NCBI RefSeq assembly: GCF_009649685.1
Contig: NZ_WJPK01000003.1
Span: 1 to 64,000, forward strand
Direction of reading: 5' to 3'
DNA: 64,000 nt
Source: Flavobacteriaceae bacterium EG-1
Lineage (GTDB): Bacteria; Bacteroidota; Bacteroidia; Flavobacteriales; Flavobacteriaceae
This document shows, piece by piece, positions 16,500-25,420 of this stretch (its first letter is position 1; the number at the start of each line of letters is the position of its first letter). The translations under genes and the position numbers were made by a program. The notes under the pieces were generated by a model. The model did no database searches. It saw only the letters and a list, made by a program, of their open reading frames with translations, and had not been told where the DNA came from.

Positions 16500-17801
16500 T
16501 TATACAGTTTCTGCTTTTAATTCCTTTGCTTCTCCTTCAGAATCTTTAGGATATATGGTAGCGTTTGTTAATCGTTTTAAACGTTTTTTAATATTTCCTT
16601 GCACGATATAGTGATCAATTGTCGGAGCAAAGACATTCATTAATAGTATAGCTAAGAAAACACCTTCTGGGTAAGCTGGATTGAATACACGAATCATCAC
16701 GGACATAAAACCAATTAAAAATCCATAAATCCATTTACCTCTATTGGTTTGTGCCCCTGTAACAGGGTCAGTTGCCATATAAACTATTCCAAATGCTAAA
16801 CCACCTACTAATAAATGCTTCCAAAAATCGAAACTCATTAATCCATAAAAAGGACTATTACCAGTTATCCATCCTTGATCTACAACACCATTAAAGATTA
16901 AACCCATTACCAAAGACCCTAAAACAGCGCTTAACATAATTCGCCAACTAGCAATTTTAGAAAAAACCAAGAATAAGCCACCTAATAAAATCAGAAATGT
17001 AGGTGTTTCACCAACTGAACCTGGAATAAAACCCCAAAACATATCCCAAGTACTATAAATAGTATCCATTTCGGCTCCTTTTCCTTGAGCTAAAAACCCA
17101 AGTACGGTTTCACCAGAGATGGCATCAATATTAGTAGCACCTTCAGCAATTTGCTCTGCTCTTTCACGAGCCTCATACACCCAAACTTTATCTCCACTCA
17201 TCCAAGTTGGATAAGCAAAGAATAAAAACGCACGTATGGTTAAAGCCGGGTTAAGAATATTCATACCTGTACCTCCAAATACTTCTTTACCAATCACAAC
17301 ACCAAAAATAACTGCAATGGCTAGCATCCATAATGGTGTATCTATCGGTACTATTAAAGGTACTAACATACCTGTAACTAGATAACCTTCTTCAACCTCG
17401 TGACCTTTTATTACTGCAAAAATAAATTCAATAAGTAGTCCAACACCATAGGAAACCACTAATAAAGGAATCACTTTTATTATTCCAATCCAAAAATTAT
17501 CCCATGTCAAGAAATGTTCCATTACTGAAAAATTCTCTGGGAAACCATTAATAGCTGAAAAGTGCTGATATCCAGCATTGAACATTGAAAAAATCAAAAC
17601 AGGTACCAATGCCATAATTACGGTATTCATGGTACGTTTTAAATCATCTGCTGATCTAACATGTGAACCAGAATGGGTAGTTTCATCTGGTGCGAATAAA
17701 AATGTATGGATAGCATTAAATGCCGGGGCCATCTTTTTACCTCTGTAATGGTGCTTTAAGATATGTAGTCTTTTCTTAAAGGTCAGTCTTTTATCACTCA
17801 T
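16500..17801 (-). CDS. nqrB: Na+-translocating NADH:quinone reductase subunit B
   Basis: NqrB is the large membrane subunit involved in Na+ movement; it carries covalent FMN and, in known enzymes, riboflavin. The 433-residue protein has about nine or ten membrane segments and family stretches such as NILNPALTIRAFLFFAYP and MATDPVTGAQTNRGKWIYG. The expected SGAT acceptor site reads S229-G-E-T232 followed by VLGFLAQG, so Ala is replaced by Glu while Thr is retained. It lies 3 bases after nqrA and 2 before nqrC. Confidence 0.97.
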   Translation of the reverse strand: MSDKRLTFKKRLHILKHHYRGKKMAPAFNAIHTFLFAPDETTHSGSHVRSADDLKRTMNTVIMALVPVLIFSMFNAGYQHFSAINGFPENFSVMEHFLTWDNFWIGIIKVIPLLVVSYGVGLLIEFIFAVIKGHEVEEGYLVTGMLVPLIVPIDTPLWMLAIAVIFGVVIGKEVFGGTGMNILNPALTIRAFLFFAYPTWMSGDKVWVYEARERAEQIAEGATNIDAISGETVLGFLAQGKGAEMDTIYSTWDMFWGFIPGSVGETPTFLILLGGLFLVFSKIASWRIMLSAVLGSLVMGLIFNGVVDQGWITGNSPFYGLMSFDFWKHLLVGGLAFGIVYMATDPVTGAQTNRGKWIYGFLIGFMSVMIRVFNPAYPEGVFLAILLMNVFAPTIDHYIVQGNIKKRLKRLTNATIYPKDSEGEAKELKAETV

Positions 17802-17804
17802 CTT

Positions 17805-19157
17805 TTATCCTATTTCTTTATAAAGCAAATCTAATCCTTCACGAATAATTTGTTGGTGAGGTTGTTTTGATATGCAAATAAATTCTGTCAATGAAAAATC
17901 TTCGGGAGCAACTTCATAAAGTCCCAATTGTTCCATTTCATCCAAATCCTTTACTAAACACGCCTTTAAAAGTTGCATTGGAAAAATATCTAAAGGAAAT
18001 ACTTTCTCATATTGTCCAGTTACAACAAAAGCTCTATGCTCACCATTAGTATTAGTATCTAAAGTAAACTTCTTATTCGGCATCATCCAAGAAAATGTCA
18101 ATGCTCTTGTAGCAGAGATTTTATTAAAAATTGGTTTATTCCAACCAAAAAATTCATAATCATCTCCCTCTGGAATAACAGTCACCGTATTATTATAAAA
18201 ACCTAAATAACCATCAGGTTTACTTTTAGCACCAGTTAGTACGTCTCCGTTAATTACTCTAATATTCTCTTCATTTACACCACTCGCGTATAGAAACGTT
18301 GAAATTTCAGCTCCTATATGTGTAGTATAATATTTAGGCTTTTTAACTGAAGAGCCAACTAAAGCAACGGTTCTTTGAGCATTAAATTTACCTGTCAGTA
18401 ATGCTTCTCCTATAATAATAAGATCCTGTGGTGCTATCGTCCACACAACTTCACCTTTATTAATAGGACTAATTTTATTTATTTGTGTTCCTACTAAACC
18501 TGCAGGGTGTGGACCAGAAACTTTATGCAATTCAACATTAGACAAGCCAGTTAAAACTGTACTTGAATTTGCTCCAACAGAAAGATGCACTTTCCCAGGA
18601 GTAAGTGTGCTCAATGCATTTATCGCAGCTTGCAACTCCTTCTCTTTTCCTTGCAACACATAATCAGCATCAGCTGCTAAAGGAGCTGTAGAATATGCAG
18701 ATATAAAAATAGCTTTCGGATTTACATCAGGATTTGCAATGATATCATAAGGTCTTTGCTTTATAAAAGGCCAACATCCAGATTTTAATAAAAATGCTTT
18801 TACACTCTCTTTAGTAGCAGATTGCAATTCTATTGTAGGGTGAACCAAATTTTCCTGACTCTTATCTGGTAAAATTCTCAAGGTCAGAATTTTTCTTCTA
18901 GCACCACGTTCAATCTCTATTAATTCACCACTAACTGGCGACACGAAAAGCATATCTTCGTTGTCTTTGTTATAAAAAATTGGCTCGCCAGCTTTTATCT
19001 CAGCACCTTGTTTTACCAACATTTTTGGTGTAACCCCATGAAAATCACTTAAATTAAGTGAAAACACATTGCTTAAAACGGCTTTTGAAGTAGTCTTTTC
19101 CGCTTCGCCGACAAGGTTTATGTTTAACCCTTTTTTAATTCGGATGTCTTTAGACAT
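17805..19157 (-). CDS. nqrA: Na+-translocating NADH:quinone reductase subunit A
   Basis: NqrA is the cytoplasmic-side subunit related to RnfC that helps bind quinone. The 450-residue length is usual. Landmarks are the N-terminal IRIKKGLNINLVGEAE, KAGEPIFYNKDNEDMLFVSPVSGELIEIERGARRKIL, and KLPS-like LVGTQINKISPINKGEVVWTI. It is the first gene of the nqrABCDEF operon; its promoter should lie in the 147-base divergent gap shared with the plug-protein gene. The quinone is probably menaquinone, given ubiE/menG in this window. Confidence 0.97.
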   Translation of the reverse strand: MSKDIRIKKGLNINLVGEAEKTTSKAVLSNVFSLNLSDFHGVTPKMLVKQGAEIKAGEPIFYNKDNEDMLFVSPVSGELIEIERGARRKILTLRILPDKSQENLVHPTIELQSATKESVKAFLLKSGCWPFIKQRPYDIIANPDVNPKAIFISAYSTAPLAADADYVLQGKEKELQAAINALSTLTPGKVHLSVGANSSTVLTGLSNVELHKVSGPHPAGLVGTQINKISPINKGEVVWTIAPQDLIIIGEALLTGKFNAQRTVALVGSSVKKPKYYTTHIGAEISTFLYASGVNEENIRVINGDVLTGAKSKPDGYLGFYNNTVTVIPEGDDYEFFGWNKPIFNKISATRALTFSWMMPNKKFTLDTNTNGEHRAFVVTGQYEKVFPLDIFPMQLLKACLVKDLDEMEQLGLYEVAPEDFSLTEFICISKQPHQQIIREGLDLLYKEIG

Positions 19158-19304
19158 ATTTTTGTAGACCTTATATTAAATTTCGTGCAAATTTAGCATT
19201 TAAACGATTCTTTTCATAATAATTACCTATTAATTTAGGCATTATAACGAGGTTAATTTTTTAGGTACGCTTTTTGCTTAACTTTACCAGAAATTTGCAG
19301 GCTA

Positions 19305-20552
19305 ATGAGCTCGAATGCTTTAAAATTTATTTTACTCTTATTTATCAGTTCAAACCTAAGTGCACAAGTACATGAAGAAGTAGATGCACCAGACTATATT
19401 AAGTCCATTGTTTTTAAAGGACCGACTGAAGATCAGTTTCCGGTTGTTCAAATTGGCGAAACAATTCGATTAGAATTCGACGATCTTTCTGCTAGCGAAC
19501 AAGATTTTTACTACAAAATAGTGCATTGCGATTACGATTGGCAGAGTTCTAGCCTATTAAAATCTCAGTATTTAGATGGAGTAGACAACCAGCGAATAAT
19601 TGACTACGGTAACAGCTACAATACACTACAGCCCTACTCCAATTACGAATTGAGCATACCGAATGATGCCGTGCGATTAAAAGTTAGCGGAAATTATGTT
19701 CTCGAAATTTATAATTCAAGTGATGAAATCCAATTCTCAAGAAGATTTGTTGTTTATAAAGATCTTGTAACTGTTGGCGGCACAATAAAAAGATCACGTG
19801 ATTTTGATTTTTTAAATGAAAAACAAGTTGTGCAATTAACAATCAACTCTGGTAATACACAGCTAATTAATCCTAAAAAAGAGGTGAAAATAGCAATATT
19901 ACAAAATCACCATTGGCCAACAGCATTATATAATGTACCACCACAATTTACAATAGGAAGTGAGCTTGTGTATAAATATGATTATGAAACTAGTTTTTTT
20001 GGGGGTAACGAATTCCTATATTTTGATACAAAAGATCTCCGAGCTCCAAGCTCAGAAATTGCACGAATAGATTTAGAAGACATATACCAACATTATTTGT
20101 TTTCTGACCGACTGCGAAATGAAGTACCCTACACTTATTTTCCTGATATTAATGGAGATTTTTCAATTCGAACGCTGCAAGGTGATGACATTTCTAGAGA
20201 AGCTGAATATACCAATGTACATTTTAGTTTACCCTATAACGAAATTCTTGGTTTGGATGATGTATATATTTTTGGGAAATTTAACAACTATGCCCTTACC
20301 GAAGAAAATAAGTTAATATACAATGAAGATAATGGCATGATGGAGGCAGCTTTAGAACTTAAACAAGGGTTTTACAATTATAAATATATTGTACAAAAAG
20401 AAGACGGACTTATTGACTTAAATACTATTTCTGGAAATTATCACTTCACAGAAAACAATTACTTAATCTTAGTTTATTATCGAAATTTTGGCGACTTATA
20501 CGACAGTATAATAGGTGTTGGTTCTGCAAATTCTAGAAGTATCACCAATTAA
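19305..20552 (+). CDS. Type IX secretion plug-type protein (DUF5103)
   Basis: The 415-residue exported protein has a signal peptide (LKFILLLFISSNLSAQ) and matches the DUF5103 family. Members include the T9SS Plug protein, which blocks the periplasmic opening of the SprA translocon. Visible family stretches are DYIKSIVFKGPTEDQFPVVQIGE, YYKIVHCDYDWQSSSLLKSQYLDG, FSRRFVVYKD and a C-terminal DVYIFGKFNNYALTEENKL. It is transcribed divergently from nqrA. With PorT and the type B cargo in this window it supports a functional T9SS. Assignment rests on recall of the family, not on a search. Confidence 0.82.
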   Translation: MSSNALKFILLLFISSNLSAQVHEEVDAPDYIKSIVFKGPTEDQFPVVQIGETIRLEFDDLSASEQDFYYKIVHCDYDWQSSSLLKSQYLDGVDNQRIIDYGNSYNTLQPYSNYELSIPNDAVRLKVSGNYVLEIYNSSDEIQFSRRFVVYKDLVTVGGTIKRSRDFDFLNEKQVVQLTINSGNTQLINPKKEVKIAILQNHHWPTALYNVPPQFTIGSELVYKYDYETSFFGGNEFLYFDTKDLRAPSSEIARIDLEDIYQHYLFSDRLRNEVPYTYFPDINGDFSIRTLQGDDISREAEYTNVHFSLPYNEILGLDDVYIFGKFNNYALTEENKLIYNEDNGMMEAALELKQGFYNYKYIVQKEDGLIDLNTISGNYHFTENNYLILVYYRNFGDLYDSIIGVGSANSRSITN

Positions 20553-20626
20553 TCGTTATCCAACGCAATTGAGATTTAAAGGTTTTAAACTATTTGCAAA
20601 AAGTTTTTATACCTTGTCATTTTCAA

Positions 20627-21754
20627 ATGAACCAAGAGCCAAAATTACCCAAAAAAAGCACTTCTAAATTAGAATACAGAGGTATCGAATGCCGAAATTG
20701 TGGACAATCTTTACGGCTGACAGACAAATATTGTCCAAATTGTTCCCAAGCCAATAACACTAAAAAATTATCGGTTAGCGATTTTCTTGATGAGTTTTTT
20801 GCAAGTTTAATATCCTATGATTCTAAGTTATTAAGAACGCTTTCTGCAATGCTTACCAGACCCGGAAAAATCACATTAGATTATATTAAAGGAAAACGAG
20901 CATCATATACCAATCCATTTCGATTTTTATTAAGCCTCACCATAATTTATTTTTTAATGATAAATTTTGGAGGCAATTATTCAAATTGGGATAAATACGG
21001 ATCAAGCAGTACAGAACCTTTTTTAATTAGGCTAAGTAATTGGGTAGAATCTTTTGAAGACAACGATCAACAACAAGTAAAAGAAGATCTCAACTCCATT
21101 GCAAAAAGTACTGGTTTCAACAAATATTTGAATTCTGAATTAAAAAAAGACTCAATTATTTTATCAAACCCTAAAAAACATTTCAGTAATATCTCAGGTG
21201 CTTCAGCCTTAGACAGATTCTCTAAAAAAAACGACTTTTTTAATACTGTATTGCGCAAAGATTCAATCTTTGATTTTGAAGATGTACATAGAAAATATGA
21301 TATAGAAAATACTAGCTCTAATCGCATAGCCTTCAACGCTGCAAATGGTCTTCTAAAATTCAATAAACAACCAGGAACATTTGTAAGTTCCTTAATTTCA
21401 AAACTACCTTTTGCAATATTTTTCTTTATGCCGGTATTTACACTCTTCATTTGGTTGGCATATATCAGAAAAAAATACAGTTATACCGATCATTTAATCT
21501 TTAGCTTTCATAGTACCTCATTGTTTTTTATCTTGCTGATTATTAGCTATTTGTTAGAATGGCTTATTAACAAAAATCTAAATTGGATTTTTCTAATTTT
21601 ATTTTGTGTTTATCTGTTTATCGCAATGAAAAGATTCTATAAACAGAACTTTATTAAAACAAGTGTTAAATACGTGTTTTTAAATACGATTTTTTTTATA
21701 TTGGCAGTGGTTTCCATGTTAGTTTTATTAACAGGAAACGTTTTCACATTCTAG
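20627..21754 (+). CDS. DUF3667 membrane protein with N-terminal zinc ribbon
   Basis: The ATG at 20627 (MNQEPKLPKKS) is preferred to the TTG at 20594. The N-terminus holds a zinc-ribbon-like pair, ECRNCGQSL then YCPNCSQ, and is followed by the DUF3667 signature (SVSDFLDEFFASLISYDSKLLRTL ... PGKITLDYIKGKRASYTNPFRF). One membrane segment follows (LLSLTIIYFLMINF), then a soluble region of about 150 residues, then four more hydrophobic segments at the C-terminus. Function is unknown. It follows the plug gene by 74 bases and precedes apaG by 12. Confidence 0.8.
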   Translation: MNQEPKLPKKSTSKLEYRGIECRNCGQSLRLTDKYCPNCSQANNTKKLSVSDFLDEFFASLISYDSKLLRTLSAMLTRPGKITLDYIKGKRASYTNPFRFLLSLTIIYFLMINFGGNYSNWDKYGSSSTEPFLIRLSNWVESFEDNDQQQVKEDLNSIAKSTGFNKYLNSELKKDSIILSNPKKHFSNISGASALDRFSKKNDFFNTVLRKDSIFDFEDVHRKYDIENTSSNRIAFNAANGLLKFNKQPGTFVSSLISKLPFAIFFFMPVFTLFIWLAYIRKKYSYTDHLIFSFHSTSLFFILLIISYLLEWLINKNLNWIFLILFCVYLFIAMKRFYKQNFIKTSVKYVFLNTIFFILAVVSMLVLLTGNVFTF

Positions 21755-21766
21755 AACAAGAATACC

Positions 21767-22153
21767 ATGACGACATTAGTAACCAAAGGCATTAAGATAT
21801 CTGTACGTACAACTTTTGAAGGAACATTCTTTAAAAACTACAAAATGCATTTTGCATTTGGATATACTATTACCATAGAAAATCAGAGTAAAGACTCTGT
21901 ACAATTAACTGGTCGTCATTGGCAGATTTATGATTCATTAAATGATTTAGAAGTTTTAGATGGAGAAGGCGTAATTGGCAAGAAACCGGTTATTGAACCT
22001 GGTGAGTCACACACATATAATTCCGGTTGTTTATTGGCCTCACCAATTGGAGCTATGAAAGGACATTACAATATGGTTAATTTCACAAATTCAGAGAAGT
22101 TTCGAGTATATGTGCCAACGTTTAAATTCCATGCTCCTTTTGCATTAAATTAG
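21767..22153 (+). CDS. apaG: ApaG-domain protein
   Basis: The 128-residue protein is a single ApaG fold (fibronectin-like beta sandwich). Landmarks are YTITIENQSKDSVQLTGRHW, GEGVIGKKPVIEPGESHTY and NSGCLLASPIGAMKGHY. ApaG in enterobacteria is linked to Co2+/Mg2+ resistance, but its biochemical role is not settled. It lies 12 bases after the DUF3667 gene, so the two are probably co-transcribed. Confidence 0.93.
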   Translation: MTTLVTKGIKISVRTTFEGTFFKNYKMHFAFGYTITIENQSKDSVQLTGRHWQIYDSLNDLEVLDGEGVIGKKPVIEPGESHTYNSGCLLASPIGAMKGHYNMVNFTNSEKFRVYVPTFKFHAPFALN

Positions 22154-22359
22154 AATAATAAGCTACAAATTTCTTTAACAAAAAAAGCACTATTTAACTT
22201 TTAATGACAAGTGAATTTAAAGTAAAAATCACTTGATTCTTAATTCAATTTGGCGCTGCTTCTTTTTAGTCTAAAATATTATTTTTATTATAAATTTTCA
22301 TATGCATGCCCTTACCTCTAGCATGGGCTAATTTCTTTTTATTCTCACTAACAAGAACT

Positions 22360-22367
22360 ACCTTTGC
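22360..22367 (+). promoter_or_regulatory. Candidate -7 element upstream of pruA
   Basis: TACCTTTG fits TAnnTTTG and lies 30 bases before the pruA ATG. No TTG is present at the usual -33 distance, so the call is weak. The rest of the 243-base gap after apaG holds a 7-bp inverted repeat (22208-22214 with 22229-22235) with no T-run. Confidence 0.35.
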
Positions 22368-22396
22368 CCTAGTTGTTAATCCCTAAATACGATAAA

Positions 22397-24025
22397 ATGG
22401 GTAATGGTTTTTTTCAAGTACCAACTGCTATAAATGAGCCAATTTTGGCTTATGCTCCAGGTTCAGTAGAACGCGAGGAAGTACTTAAACAATATAAAGC
22501 TTATTATAATGGTTCTATTGAGATACCAATGTACATTGGTAAGAAAAAAATAAAGTCAGGAACGACTAAGCCAATGTCTCCTCCTCACGATCATCAACAT
22601 ATAGTTGGAAGTTATCATATTGCTGAAAAATCTCATGTAATTGAAGCGATAGATTCTGCTTTAAAAGCACGAGATTCTTGGGCAAATTTAACTTGGGAAC
22701 AACGTGCAGCAATTTTCTTGAAAGCGGCTGAATTAATTGCTGGTCCATACCGTGCAAAAATTAACGCCGCTACGATGATCGCCCAATCAAAAAATATACA
22801 TCAAGCAGAAATAGACGCAGCTTGCGAGCTTATAGATTTCCTCCGATTTAACGTGGAATACATGTCTCAAATTTATGAAGAACAGCCCGATTCTGCTGAA
22901 GGTATTTGGAATCGTGTAGAATACCGTCCATTAGAAGGGTTCATTTACGCCATAACACCCTTTAATTTTACGGCCATTGCTGGAAATTTACCTGCCAGTG
23001 CTGCAATGATGGGTAATGTTGTTGTTTGGAAACCTAGTGATAGTCAGATTTTTTCAGCAAAAGTGATTGTAGATATTTTTAAAGAAGCTGGCCTTCCTGA
23101 TGGGGTGATAAATGTTATATATGGCGACCCTGTTATGATTACAAAAAATATTTTATCAAGTCCAGATTTTGCAGGAATCCATTTTACGGGCTCAACACAT
23201 GTTTTTAAAGAAATATGGAAACAAATCGGCAATAATATTCACACCTATAAAACATATCCAAAAATAGTTGGAGAAACAGGGGGTAAAGACTTTATTTTAG
23301 CACACTCAACCGCCAACCCTAAACAAGTAGCGACAGCAATAGTGCGTGGTGCTTTTGAATTTCAAGGTCAAAAATGTAGTGCTGCTTCCCGTGTGTACTT
23401 GCCAAAATCAAAATCAGATAAAATTCTAGATTTAGTTAAAAAGGATATTGAGTCTTTTAATCCTCCTGGATCACCAGAAGACATGTCAAATTTCATTACT
23501 GCTGTAATTCATGAAGGGTCATTTAATAAATTAGTAAAATATATTGACCAAGCGAAAAAAGATAAAAAAGCAAAAATTATTGCTGGTGGCAATTATGATA
23601 AATCAAAAGGGTATTTTATTGAGCCCACAGTGATTTTAACTACAGATCCAAAGTATACCACAATGGAAACTGAACTTTTCGGTCCTGTAGTAACTATTTA
23701 TATCTATGACGATAAAGATTGGGCAAAAACTTTAAAACTAGTCGACTCCACATCTGAATACGCTCTAACAGGAGCAATTTTATCAACAGATCGGTACGCT
23801 ATAGATGAAGCTACAAAAGCATTACAAAATGCGGCTGGTAACTTCTATATTAATGATAAGCCTACAGGTGCAGTAGTTGGACAGCAACCTTTTGGAGGTG
23901 CTAGAGCCTCTGGCACAAACGATAAAGCGGGTTCAGCACAGAATTTATTACGTTGGGTATCCCCGAGATTAATAAAAGAGACGTTCGTAACACCTGAAGA
24001 CTACCGTTATTCTTTCTTAGGGTAG
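22397..24025 (+). CDS. pruA: 1-pyrroline-5-carboxylate (L-glutamate gamma-semialdehyde) dehydrogenase
   Basis: The enzyme oxidises glutamate semialdehyde to glutamate in proline breakdown. Starting at the ATG at 22397 gives 542 residues beginning MGNGFFQVPTA, the usual start in flavobacterial relatives; the TTG at 22373 only adds eight unrelated residues. Aldehyde-dehydrogenase landmarks are ITPFNFTAIAGNLPASA, KPSDSQIFSA, HFTGSTHVFKEIW, the general-base region GETGGKDF and the catalytic Cys in FQGQKCSAASR, with ELFGPVVT near the end. No proline dehydrogenase gene is nearby, so this is a stand-alone form. Confidence 0.96.
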   Translation: MGNGFFQVPTAINEPILAYAPGSVEREEVLKQYKAYYNGSIEIPMYIGKKKIKSGTTKPMSPPHDHQHIVGSYHIAEKSHVIEAIDSALKARDSWANLTWEQRAAIFLKAAELIAGPYRAKINAATMIAQSKNIHQAEIDAACELIDFLRFNVEYMSQIYEEQPDSAEGIWNRVEYRPLEGFIYAITPFNFTAIAGNLPASAAMMGNVVVWKPSDSQIFSAKVIVDIFKEAGLPDGVINVIYGDPVMITKNILSSPDFAGIHFTGSTHVFKEIWKQIGNNIHTYKTYPKIVGETGGKDFILAHSTANPKQVATAIVRGAFEFQGQKCSAASRVYLPKSKSDKILDLVKKDIESFNPPGSPEDMSNFITAVIHEGSFNKLVKYIDQAKKDKKAKIIAGGNYDKSKGYFIEPTVILTTDPKYTTMETELFGPVVTIYIYDDKDWAKTLKLVDSTSEYALTGAILSTDRYAIDEATKALQNAAGNFYINDKPTGAVVGQQPFGGARASGTNDKAGSAQNLLRWVSPRLIKETFVTPEDYRYSFLG

Positions 24026-24132
24026 TTATTTCATAATCACAAGATTATGAGGTATTTATAAACAAAAAAGGTTATCTTACAAAACTCTTTCTCATTTATA
24101 GACTAATATAATAGTAACTAAAACTCAAAAAA

Positions 24133-24648
24133 ATGAAAAAACTGTCAACACTAGCAATACTGCTTATGACCATGGTATATAGTTTTGCGCAAGAAAAATT
24201 AACACAAAGCACAATACAAGGCTTATTAGCTGGAAATCAAAATCAAGTAATACAATTAGCCGAGGCATTTTCGGATGAACAATACGATTGGAGACCTATG
24301 GATGGGGTAAATTCTGTTCGAGAAGCAATTTTACATGTAGCGGGCGCAAACTATTATTTAGCTTCTAAAATGGGTTTTGCTCCTCCGGAAGATATTGACA
24401 TAATGACTCTAAGTGAAATTACTGGAAAGGAAAATGTAATTGCCACATTAAGGAAATCTAATGAATTTGTATTGGAAAAAATAATGTTAGTAGAAAATGC
24501 CTCATTATCTGAAGAAGTAGATTTCGGTTTTGCCAAAATGAACAAACTAGGAGGGTTACTAGCTATCATGGAACACAATGGTGAACACAAGGGACAATTA
24601 ATAGCTTATGCAAGGTCAAATGGAGTTACACCTCCATGGAGTAAGTAA
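24133..24648 (+). CDS. Exported DinB-like protein
   Basis: The 171-residue protein has a signal peptide (MKKLSTLAILLMTMVYSFAQ) followed by a DinB/YfiT-type four-helix fold. Likely metal-binding His residues lie in EAILHVAGANYY and in MEHNGEHKGQLIAYAR, the usual spacing of the DinB metal site. Many DinB-like proteins are thiol transferases or hydrolases, but no activity can be assigned here. An intact signal peptide implies a periplasmic location. A strong terminator follows at 24671. Confidence 0.85.
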   Translation: MKKLSTLAILLMTMVYSFAQEKLTQSTIQGLLAGNQNQVIQLAEAFSDEQYDWRPMDGVNSVREAILHVAGANYYLASKMGFAPPEDIDIMTLSEITGKENVIATLRKSNEFVLEKIMLVENASLSEEVDFGFAKMNKLGGLLAIMEHNGEHKGQLIAYARSNGVTPPWSK

Positions 24649-24670
24649 CAATAGTGCAAATTTTAGACTA

Positions 24671-24701
24671 AAGGTGCTTTTTAGCACCTTTTTCTTTTTT
24701 A
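24671..24701 (+). terminator. Rho-independent terminator after the DinB-like gene
   Basis: An 8-bp stem (AAGGTGCT 24671-24678, AGCACCTT 24683-24690) with a 4-base loop is followed by a T-rich run to about 24700. Confidence 0.88.
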
Positions 24702-25420
24702 TACAACTAGCTCATTTTCAAGCACTATCCCTCAGAAAAAGCTGTAAACCAATTATTTAACATTCAAATTATTGACTTCAATACAATTTCAATGTAAATT
24801 TAACGTTAAGTAAATGTAAACTAAAGTGTTTATCTTTTTTTATTGATTTTAAATTTAGAATATATGAAAGAGCAACAAAAGAATAATACTCTGAAAAGAA
24901 AATTTAATTTTAGTTTTCACCGTTTATATATTTATGTAAAAAACTACGCCAATAACTGTCGCTATTCATTTAACAGAATGTTAAATACATAAATGCAAAT
25001 TAGCTACATTCTAGTTTATTCTCAATAACACACCCCAATTCTTTAGTGTCTTATTTCATTAATCAAGATTATTTTATTTCTTATTCAAATAGTGGTCACA
25101 TTCAAGATTCACTATTCAATAATTTTTCCACTAAGTTTTATATTTATTTCAAAATCACCTATTTCTTAGGTTCTACCGTAATTTTTATTACACGTTAAAT
25201 TTCCAACAATTTATTAGGAAACTACTTGTTAAGCTCCCAATTTTACTAGGGGTATAGTATTTTATTTGAGTTTAGAATATCTTAATATTTTAACAAAAAA
25301 TGAATTTTATCACAAAATTTATGGTTATTTATTGGATAAAAGTTAATTATTGATATTGTAGTTAAGAAAATATTAACTAATTTCAAATTTTTCAAATTAA
25401 CTTTAAAGAACTCATATCTC
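24702..25420. other. Long AT-rich gap upstream of susC
   Basis: About 720 bases hold no gene I can support apart from one weak 42-codon frame (24864-24992). No TAnnTTTG promoter, tRNA or strong hairpin was found. It presumably contains the SusC operon promoter and long leader. No sigma/anti-sigma pair or hybrid two-component regulator flanks it, unlike many SusCD loci. Confidence 0.6.
24864..24992 (+). CDS. Possible 42-residue small ORF in the susC upstream gap
   Basis: An ATG at 24864 opens a 42-codon frame (MKEQQKNNTLKRKFNFSFHR...) rich in Lys, Arg and Asn and ending at a TAA at 24990. No promoter, ribosome site or family is recognised. The composition resembles translated AT-rich intergenic DNA, so it may be spurious. 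Confidence 0.2.
   Translation: MKEQQKNNTLKRKFNFSFHRLYIYVKNYANNCRYSFNRMLNT

Noticed and set aside
22208-22235. Terminator after apaG
   Set aside because: The 7-bp inverted repeat has a 14-base loop and no T-run.
24031-24050. Terminator after pruA
   Set aside because: The 8-bp AT-rich hairpin lacks a T-run; it may be a weak stop but cannot be called with confidence.
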